The position numbers and the translations under genes were made by a program. A stretch of 64,000 nt of DNA, taken from contig NZ_JAUHMF010000002.1 of NCBI RefSeq assembly GCF_032334255.1, positions 620,001 to 684,000 of the forward strand, in the 5' to 3' direction. Positions within the stretch are counted from its first letter, which is position 1. Each line of letters starts with the position of its first letter. This DNA comes from Thermanaerothrix solaris (GTDB taxonomy: Bacteria > Chloroflexota > Anaerolineae > Anaerolineales > Anaerolineaceae). The notes beneath the pieces were generated by a model, which saw only the letters and a list, made by a program, of their open reading frames with translations, searched no databases and was not told the origin of the DNA. Below, piece after piece: positions 16,198 to 25,239 of the stretch.

Positions 16198-17195
16198 GCG
16201 TCATCTCCCAGATTCAGGCGATGGGGCGTTCCCTCAAAGCGCACCCGCCGCCCTACCAGAGACCCCGTTAGCACCGTATTACGGATGTGGGATCCTTCAT
16301 CCAGCACGCTGTCACTAATCACGCAGGATTCCAAGACGCAGCCCCGCCCAACAGACACATGCGGTCCGATCACGACATTGTTCAATTGGGCATCGGGGTG
16401 GACGTAAACCGGCGGTATCACAGCGACACCGGCGCGCTGGATAACTTCGGCGCTGTTATCGTGTCCGTGTTCTAGCAAGTATCGGTTGGTTTCTAAAAGG
16501 GCCTCGGGGATCCCAGCATCCAGCCAGATGTCCACCTTTTGGGTGCGGAAGCGGGCGCCGCGTTCGAGTAAGATGTTGATGGCATCGGCCAGAAAGTACT
16601 CGCCGCGCAATGCCAGCCCTCGTTGCATCTGCTCTTCAATGGCTGCCACCAGGGCTTCGCCACTGCGGAAATAATAAAAACCCACCACTACCAGGTTGTT
16701 AGAAAGGTCTTGGGGCTTTTCAATCAGGCGGGTCACCCAGCCCTCAGCGTTCACCTCGGCGACCCCAAAGCGCCGCGGATCTGGCACCGGTTTGACCCAG
16801 GCAATACCGTCTACGTCGGTGTGGGCGAGGAATGAGAGGTCGGTTTCGATCAGCGTGTCTGAAAATGCCATGAGCATGGGGCCGTGTAGATACTCCCGAG
16901 CCAGATGGAGCGCATCCGATTGTCCACGCATGACCTCTTGCACCACGTAATGCACGGTGAGGTCGGGATGGTGCTGTTGCATATGCGCTTCGATGGCGGT
17001 TTGCTGCCCAGGTCCGACGATGAAAACATACTCGATTTTGAAAGAGGCGGGCACGCTGTTGAATTGTGCCAAGACGTAATCTAAAACGGTTTTACCTGCC
17101 AGAGGGAGTAGGGGTTTGGGCTTGCTCCAGGTATGGGGGCGCATGCGCGTGCCCCAGCCGGCCATAGGGATCGCGATGGTGAGCGTGTGCGTCAA
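16185..17195 (-). CDS. Sugar-phosphate nucleotidyltransferase with left-handed beta-helix tail
   Basis: Activates a sugar-1-phosphate with an NTP. The N-terminal Rossmann-like domain has AIPMAGWGTRMRPHTWSKPKPLLPLAG with the catalytic Lys, and FSDTLIETD in the metal-binding position. The C-terminal ~90 residues (PPVYVHPDAQLNNVVIGPHVSVGRGC) are hexapeptide repeats. I prefer a TTG start at 17195. GGAGG is five bases upstream of it, while ATGs at 17207 and 17234 have none, and a TGATACAAT extended -10 at 17236-17244 would place the transcript start past 17234. The product (glucose- or mannose-type) is not resolved. Confidence 0.88.
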   Translation of the reverse strand: MTHTLTIAIPMAGWGTRMRPHTWSKPKPLLPLAGKTVLDYVLAQFNSVPASFKIEYVFIVGPGQQTAIEAHMQQHHPDLTVHYVVQEVMRGQSDALHLAREYLHGPMLMAFSDTLIETDLSFLAHTDVDGIAWVKPVPDPRRFGVAEVNAEGWVTRLIEKPQDLSNNLVVVGFYYFRSGEALVAAIEEQMQRGLALRGEYFLADAINILLERGARFRTQKVDIWLDAGIPEALLETNRYLLEHGHDNSAEVIQRAGVAVIPPVYVHPDAQLNNVVIGPHVSVGRGCVLESCVISDSVLDEGSHIRNTVLTGSLVGRRVRFEGTPHRLNLGDDAWVK

Positions 17196-17257
17196 GCCTG
17201 CCTCCATAGGATGATGGATTGAGTCTCTCACCATAATTGTATCATTGCTAACTCAGA

Positions 17258-20104
17258 CTACGCCTTACGCATGCTTAACACAACCTTGGTCATCTCGGCT
17301 ACCACCGCGGGCAGGAAGATCAAGGGCAGGATGAGTTTCCACTGCGCCCATGAGAGCGGGACGGTAGCGAAGATGGGGTTGAAGAACGGCACATACACGA
17401 CCATGAGCAACAAAGCCAGCGAACTGAGCACGGCCAGATTCATCCAGCGATTGCTGAATAAACCGATTTTGAGCAGGGGATAGCGTTCGGAGCGCGCGGT
17501 GTAAGCCCGAAGCAATTCAGAACTGGAAAGGGTGACGAAGGCCAGCGTGCCGGCCAGGGTGGTATCCTCACGCAAGCCCAGGCTGAAGGCGATGAGGGTA
17601 GCCGCCGTGATGGCTACGGTTTGCACGGCCACGCCAATTTGCATGAACCGGTTAATAATGGGTTCCTTGGGTGGACGTGGCGGGTGCTGCATAATATCGG
17701 GGTCGCCTTTTTCGGTGCCCAAGGCCAATGCCGGCGCGCCATCGGTAATCAAATTAAGCCAGAGCAACTGGATCGGCAAAAGGGGCGAGAGGACGCGCCC
17801 GAGGGCTGGAAAGAGCCAGCGCCCGAAGGCGGTGGGAAGAAAGATAATAAAGATTTCCGCGAGGTTACATGAGATCAGGTAATAGACGAACTTGCGAATA
17901 TTGCTGTAAATGATGCGCCCTTGCTCGACGGCGGCAACGATGCTGGCATAGTTATCATCTGTCAACACCATGTCAGCGGTCTCTTTCGCCACATCGGTGC
18001 CGGTGATGCCCATAGCAATGCCGATATCGGCGCGTTTGATGGCGGGGGCGTCATTGACGCCATCCCCGGTCATGGCCACGATCTCGCCGTTGGCTTTGAG
18101 GGCTTCTACAATGCGCAATTTATGTTGGGGCGAAACGCGGGCAAAAACATCGGTGCGCTGAACTTCGGCCTGCAGCGTAGCGTCATCCATGGCATCCAAC
18201 TGAGCACCGGTTAAGACCTGATGCTGAGGCCGTAACAGCCCAATTGTTTCGGCAATGGCGCGTGCGGTGTTCGGGTAATCGCCGGTAATCATGATTGTGC
18301 GAATGCCGGCACGGGCGGCTTTTTGCAACGCAGGGATCACCTCGGGGCGGGCCGGATCTATCATGCCGATTAAGCCTACAAAGACGAGGTCGCGTTCCAA
18401 GGCTTCAGGATCCGCTTGCTCCGGGAGCGCCGGAATGACGCGGTAGGCAACGCCCAGGACTCGCAGCGCCTCACGGGTCATTGCATCGTTAGCGGCTAAA
18501 ATGCGCTGGCGAGCGGCGTCATCGAGCGGTTGAGGTTGATCGTAACGATCCTGATAATAGCGGCACAGACGGAGTACCTCATCTGGTGCGCCCTTGACGG
18601 TGACGACGTGCAGATCAGGTGCCACCTCTGCGCCGAACGGTGAGGCGTCCTCGGGGCGAGGGGCGCGCACGGCGTGAACGGTGACCATGCGTTTGCGCAC
18701 CGAATCAAAGGGCACCTCCTCTTCGCGGGGATAGGCCATTTGGAGTTGTTCGGGGAGGGCGCCGGCTTTAGCTGCCGCGACCAACAATGCCCCTTCGGTA
18801 GGATCCCCCACGATGCGGTAGGCGTTTTCACCATTGTTGGTGTTCACTTCGAGAACGGCGTCGTTGTTGAGCGCGCCGATCCACAGCGCGGTGAGAACTG
18901 CGGGGTATTGGTTAAAATCCAACGGCTGCCCATGGATGCTGAACTCACCTTGGGGGCTATAGCCATGTCCGCTCACGTCAATGAAGGTGCCATCCACCCA
19001 CAAACGCCTGACGGTCATGGCATTTTGGGTGAGGGTGCCGGTTTTGTCCGAGCAGATCACCGTAGCCGAACCCAGGGTTTCAACCGACGAAAGGCGGCGG
19101 ATCAGGGCATGGCGGCGAATCATCTCGCGCATGCCTAATGCCAGGCTGATGGTGACAATGGCGGGTAACCCCTCGGGCACGGCAGCGATGGCCAGACTAA
19201 CGGCGACCATGAACATCTCCAAAACATTCCCGCCCTGCAGGATGCCTGTGAGGAAAACCAGCCCACAAATGACCAGGGCAGCGATGCCCAGGGTTTTACC
19301 TAGTTGGTCGAGTTTCCGCTGGAGGGGCGTCTCTTCTTCTTCCATGGTCTGAAGCATGGTGGCAATCATACCCAGTTGCGTGCGCATACCGGTGCTGACC
19401 ACCACCCCGCGTCCGCGGCCATAGACCACCAGAGTGCCCATAAACGCCGTATTCTTGCGGTCACCCAGGGGCGCATCCTCTTGGAGCAGGCTGGTAGCGT
19501 CTTTCTCAACCGCCACCGACTCACCGGTCAGAGCGGCTTCTTCGATGCGCAGGTTGACAGCCTCGAGCAAGCGCAGGTCGGCCGGGACGTAGTTGCCAGC
19601 CTCTAGAAAGACGATATCACCGGGCACCAGGTCCCGCGCGGGGATGGTTTGGCGCCGTCCATCCCGTAGTACCTGGGCTTCGGGGGCTGCTAACTGCCGC
19701 AAGGCAGCCAGGGCCTGCTCCGCGCGACTTTCTTGGATGACGCCGAGCACAGCGTTCAAGACGACAATGGCGATAATGGCGGCGGAATCCACCAACGGTT
19801 CACCTTGAGAAAGGCTGATGGCGCCGGATATGATGGCTGCCACAATCAGCAAGATGACCACGAAATTATTTAATTGCCCGATCACCATTTGCAGGAAGGT
19901 GCGACGTTTGGGCTCAACCAGTTGATTTGGTCCAAATTGCGCCAGACGACGCTGGGCTTCTTCGCTGGTCAGGCCGGTTTCTAGAGGTGTGCGCAGGCGT
20001 CGGACGGTCTCATGAGCGTTGAGGGCATGCCAGGCGATATTCAAATCCGAAGGCGGTAAGGTTGCGGAGGGTGGTTCGGTGGTTTTGGCGATCGAAACTG
20101 TCAT
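17258..20104 (-). CDS. P-type cation-transporting ATPase (P2A, Ca2+-type)
   Basis: An ATP-driven cation pump in the plasma membrane. It has an N-terminal cation-ATPase domain, LTGESVAVEK in the actuator, PEGLP in the M4 ion site, the phosphorylation motif DKTGTLT, KGAPDEVL in the nucleotide domain, TGDYPNTA, MTGDGVNDAPA, and about ten membrane segments with NLITDGAPALALG in M6. These match SERCA/PMR1-type pumps, so Ca2+ (or Mn2+) is likely. I chose the ATG at 20104, preceded by AGGGAGC; an earlier in-frame ATG has no such site. A structured leader lies upstream. Confidence 0.92.
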   Translation of the reverse strand: MTVSIAKTTEPPSATLPPSDLNIAWHALNAHETVRRLRTPLETGLTSEEAQRRLAQFGPNQLVEPKRRTFLQMVIGQLNNFVVILLIVAAIISGAISLSQGEPLVDSAAIIAIVVLNAVLGVIQESRAEQALAALRQLAAPEAQVLRDGRRQTIPARDLVPGDIVFLEAGNYVPADLRLLEAVNLRIEEAALTGESVAVEKDATSLLQEDAPLGDRKNTAFMGTLVVYGRGRGVVVSTGMRTQLGMIATMLQTMEEEETPLQRKLDQLGKTLGIAALVICGLVFLTGILQGGNVLEMFMVAVSLAIAAVPEGLPAIVTISLALGMREMIRRHALIRRLSSVETLGSATVICSDKTGTLTQNAMTVRRLWVDGTFIDVSGHGYSPQGEFSIHGQPLDFNQYPAVLTALWIGALNNDAVLEVNTNNGENAYRIVGDPTEGALLVAAAKAGALPEQLQMAYPREEEVPFDSVRKRMVTVHAVRAPRPEDASPFGAEVAPDLHVVTVKGAPDEVLRLCRYYQDRYDQPQPLDDAARQRILAANDAMTREALRVLGVAYRVIPALPEQADPEALERDLVFVGLIGMIDPARPEVIPALQKAARAGIRTIMITGDYPNTARAIAETIGLLRPQHQVLTGAQLDAMDDATLQAEVQRTDVFARVSPQHKLRIVEALKANGEIVAMTGDGVNDAPAIKRADIGIAMGITGTDVAKETADMVLTDDNYASIVAAVEQGRIIYSNIRKFVYYLISCNLAEIFIIFLPTAFGRWLFPALGRVLSPLLPIQLLWLNLITDGAPALALGTEKGDPDIMQHPPRPPKEPIINRFMQIGVAVQTVAITAATLIAFSLGLREDTTLAGTLAFVTLSSSELLRAYTARSERYPLLKIGLFSNRWMNLAVLSSLALLLMVVYVPFFNPIFATVPLSWAQWKLILPLIFLPAVVAEMTKVVLSMRKA

Positions 20105-20130
20105 GCAATAGCTCCCTGAAATGACGTTAA

Positions 20131-20194
20131 AGGGACACAAGTTATCCCGGTGAGGGGATAAAAACCCCGCCCGGGCAGTCCCTGCTTAATTCTA
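20131..20194 (-). promoter_or_regulatory. Structured 5' leader and promoter of the cation ATPase
   Basis: Three nested helices can form in one RNA: 20178-20183 with 20131-20136 (AGGGAC/GTCCCT), 20171-20175 with 20146-20150 (CCCGG/CCGGG) and 20165-20168 with 20154-20157 (GGGG/CCCC). TAGAAT at 20194-20189 is a plausible -10, which would start the transcript almost exactly at the base of the outer helix. It does not match the Mn2+ (yybP-ykoY) or Mg2+ riboswitch consensus as I know them. Confidence 0.45.
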
Positions 20195-20277
20195 CCCCTC
20201 TCTGCCAAAGGAAGCACAAATTCCCCGCCCCCTCGGGTCGTATCAGGAATAAGAGTAGTTTTGGGCCCTGGTACGGG

Positions 20278-21603
20278 CTAAATTTTTTCCGTTTCCACCA
20301 CCTGTGCCTTAGGTTCCGGAGGCTTCAACTCCGGGCCAATGTACGTGCCCGGCTGAATGATCCCGTCTTTAGGGATGACCACGATGCCATCGCGCACCAC
20401 CCAGCCATTGCCATCCAGGTCGGTGCCGCGCGGGAAGGGGCGGATGATCACGCCACGGCCAATGCGGGCATTTTTATCAATGATGGCGCCGGAAATCTCG
20501 CAACCCGGCCCAATGCCAATCGGTACCGTGCCCAGCATGGTCTCATCGTAATCTTCACAACCCACTTTTTCGTAATAATCAGCGCCCATCAGCACCGTGT
20601 TCTCGATACGCGCACCGTTGCGGATGCGGCTGCGTAGCCCAATCACCGAGCGGCGAATCTCGGCATTGCGGATACAGCACCCTTCGGCGAGCAGAACGTT
20701 TTCCAAGACGCTGCGCTCAATGGTGGAGCCGGGCAGAAAGCGGGGGTGCGAGTAAATGGGAAACTCGGGATCGAAGAAATTGAAGGGTGGATTCGGATCG
20801 GTCAGGGCGAGGTTGGTCTCGTAAAACGAACGGATGGTTCCAATGTCTTCCCAATAGCCATCAAAATCGTAGGAATATACGTGATGATAGTTGATGGCGT
20901 AGGGAATAACCTCGCCACCGAAGTCATCAAATTCGGGATGTTCTTCCAGAAGTTTAATCAGGGTTTCAATGTTGAAGAGATAGATTCCCATCGAACCGAT
21001 GTAAGGGCGTTCGGGGTCATCGCGACTGACCATTTCGGCTAGCAAGTCAGGATCCTTGGGCTTTTCGGCGAAGCGGACGATGCGCCCGGTGAGGTCGCGC
21101 TTGAGAATGCCAAAGCGAGGGGCTTCGGACGTGGGAACGGGCTTCACCGCAACGGTGATCTCGGCACCGCTTTCCAGGTGCTGGCGGAACATCGGGGCGT
21201 AGTTCATGCGGTAAAGATGATCGCCGGCCAGGATGAGCACGTAGCGGGCACGGGTGGCGCGAATTTCGAAGAGTTGCTTACGTACGGCATCGGCGGTGCC
21301 TTGATACCAATCGCTGCTGGAAAGGGTCTGTTCGGCGGCCCAAATCTGCACCCAGCCGCGGTGAAAATTGTCGAATTGATAGGTATTGGTAATGTGGCGG
21401 TGTAAGGAGACCGAGTTGTACTGCGTCAGTACAGCAATGCGAAAGATGCCGGAGTTGATGCAGTTACTGATGGGGATGTCAATCAGGCGGTACTTTCCGG
21501 CGATTGGCACGGCGGGCTTAGACCGTAAAAGCGTCAGAGGAAAAAGGCGCGTCCCTCGACCACCTCCTAAAATGACGGCTAATACCTCATCTAATGTTGG
21601 CAT
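20278..21603 (-). CDS. glgC: Glucose-1-phosphate adenylyltransferase
   Basis: Makes ADP-glucose for glycogen synthesis. VILGGGRGTRLFPLTLLRSKPAVPIAGKYRLID is the catalytic and effector-contacting N-terminus, WYQGTADAVRKQ the ATP-site segment, AGDHLYRMNY the metal-binding part, FAEKPK the sugar-phosphate part and DYWEDIG-like GYWEDIGTI follows. The C-terminal third is a left-handed beta-helix. Length (441) suits the family. AAAGGAGG lies before the ATG. Allosteric control is likely but its effector is not readable here. Confidence 0.95.
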   Translation of the reverse strand: MPTLDEVLAVILGGGRGTRLFPLTLLRSKPAVPIAGKYRLIDIPISNCINSGIFRIAVLTQYNSVSLHRHITNTYQFDNFHRGWVQIWAAEQTLSSSDWYQGTADAVRKQLFEIRATRARYVLILAGDHLYRMNYAPMFRQHLESGAEITVAVKPVPTSEAPRFGILKRDLTGRIVRFAEKPKDPDLLAEMVSRDDPERPYIGSMGIYLFNIETLIKLLEEHPEFDDFGGEVIPYAINYHHVYSYDFDGYWEDIGTIRSFYETNLALTDPNPPFNFFDPEFPIYSHPRFLPGSTIERSVLENVLLAEGCCIRNAEIRRSVIGLRSRIRNGARIENTVLMGADYYEKVGCEDYDETMLGTVPIGIGPGCEISGAIIDKNARIGRGVIIRPFPRGTDLDGNGWVVRDGIVVIPKDGIIQPGTYIGPELKPPEPKAQVVETEKI

Positions 21604-21680
21604 GGGGCCTCCTTTTCACACGTTTAAACCTATTTTACAGATTTTTCTGCCCCAATGCACGCACCAATACACTAGAAAAT

Positions 21681-22151
21681 TCATAGCGATAAGGTGGATG
21701 TCCTCTCCAATTCTGCAATTTGTGCCAGACAAGTATCATCAGTGGGGTTAGGCTGATAGCGGGTTTTGAACCAGGCCGTTAGGATCTCTTTGGCAACCGG
21801 CCACGATGTCAAGCGCAAAGAGAGGCAAAGCACGTTGGCGTTATTCCACAGGCGGGCGCCGCGGGCGGTTTCAGCATCCACGCACAGCGCGGCTCGAATG
21901 CCGCGGACTTTGTTGGCGGCAATGCTAACCCCGGTGCCAGTCCAGCAGAATAGGATGCCCTCATCGGCCTCGCCTTTGACCAACGCCTCAGCGACGCGGC
22001 GCGCCACAGCCGGCCAATAGGTCTCGGGGGTGGTGTAACTTTCGCCTACGGCAGGGCCATAATACGTGACCTGGTGCCCCTCGGCTTCAAGATATTTCAG
22101 CACTTCTTCTACAACATAGGTGCGTTCATCGGCGCCCACAGCCAGTTTCAT
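21681..22151 (-). CDS. rpiB: RpiB/LacA/LacB family sugar-phosphate isomerase
   Basis: Interconverts ribose 5-phosphate and ribulose 5-phosphate or a related pair. The end IAANKVRGIRAALC, the active-site Cys in LFCWTGTGVSIAANK, NNANVLCLSLR and the His/Asp-type N-terminal loop (GADERTY) fit the family. The usual CGTGIG loop reads CWTGTG here, with Trp in place of Gly, which may change substrate preference. GGAGG precedes the ATG. The gene is only 33 bases from the divergent DUF3109-like gene. Confidence 0.88.
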   Translation of the reverse strand: MKLAVGADERTYVVEEVLKYLEAEGHQVTYYGPAVGESYTTPETYWPAVARRVAEALVKGEADEGILFCWTGTGVSIAANKVRGIRAALCVDAETARGARLWNNANVLCLSLRLTSWPVAKEILTAWFKTRYQPNPTDDTCLAQIAELERTSTLSL

Positions 22152-22184
22152 CGCAACCTCCTGTTTTTTTCATAATAGGATAAA

Positions 22185-22802
22185 ATGATTGCCATGATCA
22201 AACAAGTTAACCCACGGCTTTTGATGCGTGAACCCCTCCAGCGTTGTGGCTGGCCTCAATGTCAGGCAGCCTGTTGCGCCTATGGGGTGTGGCTGGATGA
22301 GGCCGAATGGCGCGATATTTTAGCCCATGTTAACTTAATCTTACCTTATTTGCCAATAGAGCGCCGTGATCCTGTGCGCTGGGTGGATGGCCGCTGCGAA
22401 GAGGATCCTTTTGTCCCCAGTGGGCGGGTGGTGCATACGCGAGTCTATCCCGATCCAACCCACTATGCCGGCAGCGCTTGTGTCTTTTTACGCTCGGATT
22501 ATAAATGTGCCCTCCAGGTCGCTGGGGAGGCGGCCGGCTATCACCCTTGGCGTTTCAAGCCGTTTTATTGCATCTTACACCCGTTGGACCTGGATGAAGA
22601 GGGGCGTATTACTTTAGACGAGGCAGCGCTCCTGGCGGAAGAGGCGGCCAGTTGTTTGCGCTGGGCCGAAAAAGCGCAACCCCTCCTGGATTTATTTGCT
22701 GAGGAGTTGCGCTATCTGCTGGGGGATGCGGCCTATGAGGCCCTGCGCGAGCGGTCAGTTTCCGCTCACCCCCCTCAAAAATCAAGCCATGAGCGTATAT
22801 AA
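22185..22802 (+). CDS. Cys-rich DUF3109-like protein
   Basis: 205 residues with a Cys-rich pattern: RCGWPQCQAACC near residue 21-31, a Cys near 70, then GSACVFLRSDYKCALQ and FYCILHPL. This resembles DUF3109 / YkgJ-type zinc- or iron-cluster-binding proteins. The metal and function are unknown. AGGATAAA precedes the first ATG, and a second ATG follows nine bases on. The last 21 bases overlap the 3' end of the convergent TauE gene. Confidence 0.82.
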   Translation: MIAMIKQVNPRLLMREPLQRCGWPQCQAACCAYGVWLDEAEWRDILAHVNLILPYLPIERRDPVRWVDGRCEEDPFVPSGRVVHTRVYPDPTHYAGSACVFLRSDYKCALQVAGEAAGYHPWRFKPFYCILHPLDLDEEGRITLDEAALLAEEAASCLRWAEKAQPLLDLFAEELRYLLGDAAYEALRERSVSAHPPQKSSHERI

Positions 22803-23519
22803 CTTGTAGAGGGTTACCAAAACGATCATTACGGCGAAAATCTGGCGCAAACGGTGGCTGGGGACATAAAGACTGGTCACTCGTGCGCCCAGGAACGCTC
22901 CAACTCCACCGGCAATCAGCAAAGGAATGGCTAATTCGGGAGACCATTGGGCACCGTTCAAGCGTGGGATGAGCGCCGAGAACGAGGGTGGGATGACGGC
23001 GATGGCATTGACGCCCGCGGCCTGTTTGCTATCCAATCCCACCAGGATCAAGGTGGGCATGAGTAAGAATCCCGGTCCCACGCCTAACAATCCGCTCAGA
23101 ATGGATATGGGGATGGCCAAGGCATAGGCAAGCCTTATATTGGGGGCGCCGCTGCTGCTGCCCTGAACAGGTCGAAACAGCCGGTAAGCCAGGAAGGAAA
23201 CAGCGCCCACGTAAATGGCCCACAGGTAAAACTGAGGAATAAAGCGCGCCAGATATCCGCCAATCGGGGCGGAGGCGGTCGTTATCAGGCTCAAGGTTAG
23301 GGCTTTGGGCCAATCAATGAGTTTGCTGCGCGCGAAACCAGCGGCGGCAAACGAAGCCGTCAGGCCGTTAAGCAACAGGCTCAGAGGCTGGATTTGATGT
23401 ACCAGATCGTTGAAGAAGAGCCCCAGAAAGGGAATGGCTGCGAAGGCTACGCCCAGGCCCAGCATTCCCGAGACGAACGAAAGCAGTAATATGCCCAGGA
23501 TGATCACGAATTGGCTCAT
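22782..23519 (-). CDS. TauE/SafE-family membrane transporter
   Basis: About eight membrane segments. The two halves each carry the family pattern: SFVSGMLGLGVAFAAIPFL near the N-terminus and ILSGLLGVGPGFLLMPTLI in the middle. Such proteins export sulfite or other organosulfur anions, or sulfate-like ions. I start at the ATG at 23519 (MSQFVIIL). An upstream in-frame start would overlap the preceding permease gene. Next to the arsR/permease set it may move a sulfur or metalloid anion, which is inference. Confidence 0.87.
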   Translation of the reverse strand: MSQFVIILGILLLSFVSGMLGLGVAFAAIPFLGLFFNDLVHQIQPLSLLLNGLTASFAAAGFARSKLIDWPKALTLSLITTASAPIGGYLARFIPQFYLWAIYVGAVSFLAYRLFRPVQGSSSGAPNIRLAYALAIPISILSGLLGVGPGFLLMPTLILVGLDSKQAAGVNAIAVIPPSFSALIPRLNGAQWSPELAIPLLIAGGVGAFLGARVTSLYVPSHRLRQIFAVMIVLVTLYKLYTLMA

Positions 23520-23550
23520 TTCACATTGCTCCAGGGTTATGGTTTTAGTC

Positions 23551-24867
23551 CTAATGGGCCAGGAAGGCGCCAAAGAGATATCCAGCCAGGGTGCTCAAAA
23601 TCGCGACCAGGGTGACATAGGTGGCGGTTTTTTTGCGGCCCATAACACCGTTTAGCACCAAGATGGATTGCAGTGAAAGTTCAGGATCTGCCAACAGGTA
23701 AGCCAACAACGGCCCGCGTGCCATGCCTAAATCCAGGAACATGCGCGCTACCGGCACTTCTACCAGGGTGGGGAAGTACATGAAGACGCCGAAGAGTACA
23801 CCAGCCAGGTTTGCCCAGAGGGTATTTTGTCCGGCCACAGCGCGCACCCAAGCCTCAGGGATCAGGCCTTTCGCTATCCCGGCGAGGAAGACGCCCACGA
23901 TCAATAAGGGGAAGATTTGCTTGACAAATTTCCAGGTTTCGGCAATCCAGTTGATCAAATCGTCCTGATCAAAAGCACGTGTCGCCACCCAACCCGTCGC
24001 AACGAGGAGGATGAAGATGGCAAAGAAACGTCCGTTGAGACCGATGATCAGGCTACCGCTTTGGGTCAGCGGTGCCGCCAGCAAGATGGTCATGGCTATG
24101 GCGATCACCGCGGCGACCGTCCAGCCTGAAATGCCATCGAAAATGGATTCAAATCCTTTCCAGGCTAGAAAAGCGATGATCACAAGCAAGCCGATTAACG
24201 TGGCACCTTGTAGAGTTAGATTGGCTTGAGTGAGAGCGGTAAGGAGGCCTGAGGGTATTTGCCAGGGCAGGTGTAACGTGACATAGACATTGGTCAGAGC
24301 GGGGATCTGCAAGGTACCGGCGATCAGGATAGCAATCAGGAGCCCAAAGGTCACCCATACCGCGGGTCGGACCTTAACCTCCGTGGCAAAGAGATCGGCA
24401 TTGGCGGCAATGGCTGATTCCTCGCGGCGAAAAATCCAGGCCATCAGCAGACCGATGACGATGCCAAAGAAAATGGACAGAATCAAACGAGCGAGGGCGA
24501 TATCGAAACCGATGGCCGCTCCCGTGTAGGTCAGGGCAAGGATGTTGATGGCGGGCCCGACGAACAGGAACGTTACCGCTGGGCCGAGCCCGGCACCGCG
24601 CTTCCAAATGCCGGCAAAAAGCGGCAGAATGGTGCAGGAGCAAACGGCTAGAATGAATCCACCGAAGGCGGCGGCGGGGTAACTGATCCACTTCGGCGCT
24701 TTTGGGCCTAAATAACGGGTGATGGCTTCTTTGGGGATCATCGCACTCATGTAGCCGGCGATGATAAAGGCCGGCAAAAGGCATAAGAGCACGTGGGCAG
24801 CCAGGTAGTCCAGCAAGCTGACCCACCCGGACCAGAGCAAAGATTGTAGGGTTGAAAACCAGTCCAT
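23551..24867 (-). CDS. ArsP/DUF318-type permease
   Basis: 438 residues with about ten membrane segments in two blocks. GGFILAVCSCTILPLFAGIWKRGAGLGPAVTF and the later GVLFGVFMYFPTLVEVPVARMFLDLGM are the paired signatures of the DUF318 / ArsP permease family, with the CSC cysteine motif within a membrane helix. Known members export trivalent organoarsenicals or are uncharacterised. Its neighbours, an ArsR regulator and a thioredoxin-like protein, fit a metalloid or thiol-linked export function. Confidence 0.88.
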   Translation of the reverse strand: MDWFSTLQSLLWSGWVSLLDYLAAHVLLCLLPAFIIAGYMSAMIPKEAITRYLGPKAPKWISYPAAAFGGFILAVCSCTILPLFAGIWKRGAGLGPAVTFLFVGPAINILALTYTGAAIGFDIALARLILSIFFGIVIGLLMAWIFRREESAIAANADLFATEVKVRPAVWVTFGLLIAILIAGTLQIPALTNVYVTLHLPWQIPSGLLTALTQANLTLQGATLIGLLVIIAFLAWKGFESIFDGISGWTVAAVIAIAMTILLAAPLTQSGSLIIGLNGRFFAIFILLVATGWVATRAFDQDDLINWIAETWKFVKQIFPLLIVGVFLAGIAKGLIPEAWVRAVAGQNTLWANLAGVLFGVFMYFPTLVEVPVARMFLDLGMARGPLLAYLLADPELSLQSILVLNGVMGRKKTATYVTLVAILSTLAGYLFGAFLAH

Positions 24868-24890
24868 CTGTAACCTCTCGATTTATTCAA

Positions 24891-24908
24891 AAATTAGAAT
24901 ACTAATTT
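24891..24908. promoter_or_regulatory. 18-bp dyad upstream of the permease, possible ArsR operator
   Basis: AAATTAG (24891-24897) and CTAATTT (24902-24908) are perfect inverted repeats around AATA, about 25 bases before the permease start codon. Its AT-rich dyad form suits an ArsR/SmtB site, but no matching copy is seen at the arsR promoter. Confidence 0.4.
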
Positions 24909-24910
24909 GC

Positions 24911-24938
24911 TAAATAAAAGCGGGCGAATTAGCCCGCT
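24911..24938 (-). terminator. Intrinsic terminator between thioredoxin-like gene and permease
   Basis: AGCGGGC (24919-24925) pairs with GCCCGCT (24932-24938) around six bases. On the minus strand CTTTTATTTA follows at once. It lies just after the thioredoxin-like stop. Confidence 0.7.
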
Positions 24939-24948
24939 GAAGGGAGCC

Positions 24949-25197
24949 TCACACGCTTACGGTTACGGTTAACCATTTAGCAATCTCAGCCCGAGATGGG
25001 ACACGGCCAGAGCACACCACTCGCCCGTTGATGACCAGGGCCGGGGTTGCCAAAATGGGGTATTTCAAGATGGCGTCAAAATCCTCAACTTTTTCGATAT
25101 TGGCCTGCAAGCCCAATTCAGTCACAACGGCACGGGTCAGAGCTTCCAGGCGTTTGCAGTTTGTGCAACCGGGGCCAAGCACTTTGATGTCCAGCAT
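24949..25197 (-). CDS. Small thioredoxin-like redox protein
   Basis: 82 residues: a short thioredoxin fold with GPGCTNCKRLE (Cys11, Cys14) and the cis-Pro loop ATPALVINGRVVCSG. This is the redox-active-disulfide-protein-2 type found next to ArsP-like permeases and ArsR regulators. It could supply electrons to a substrate of the permease or to ArsR. The extra Cys in VVCSG is typical of the group. Between arsR and the permease, with a terminator after it. Confidence 0.88.
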   Translation of the reverse strand: MLDIKVLGPGCTNCKRLEALTRAVVTELGLQANIEKVEDFDAILKYPILATPALVINGRVVCSGRVPSRAEIAKWLTVTVSV

Positions 25198-25239
25198 TGA
25201 GGTCCTCCGTGAGCCATAATGGAATGAAAAAGATGCCTC

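Noticed and set aside
20131..20183. yybP-ykoY (Mn2+) riboswitch before the cation ATPase
   Set aside because: The hairpins are there but the conserved internal-loop bases of that class are not recognisable, so I report only a structured leader.
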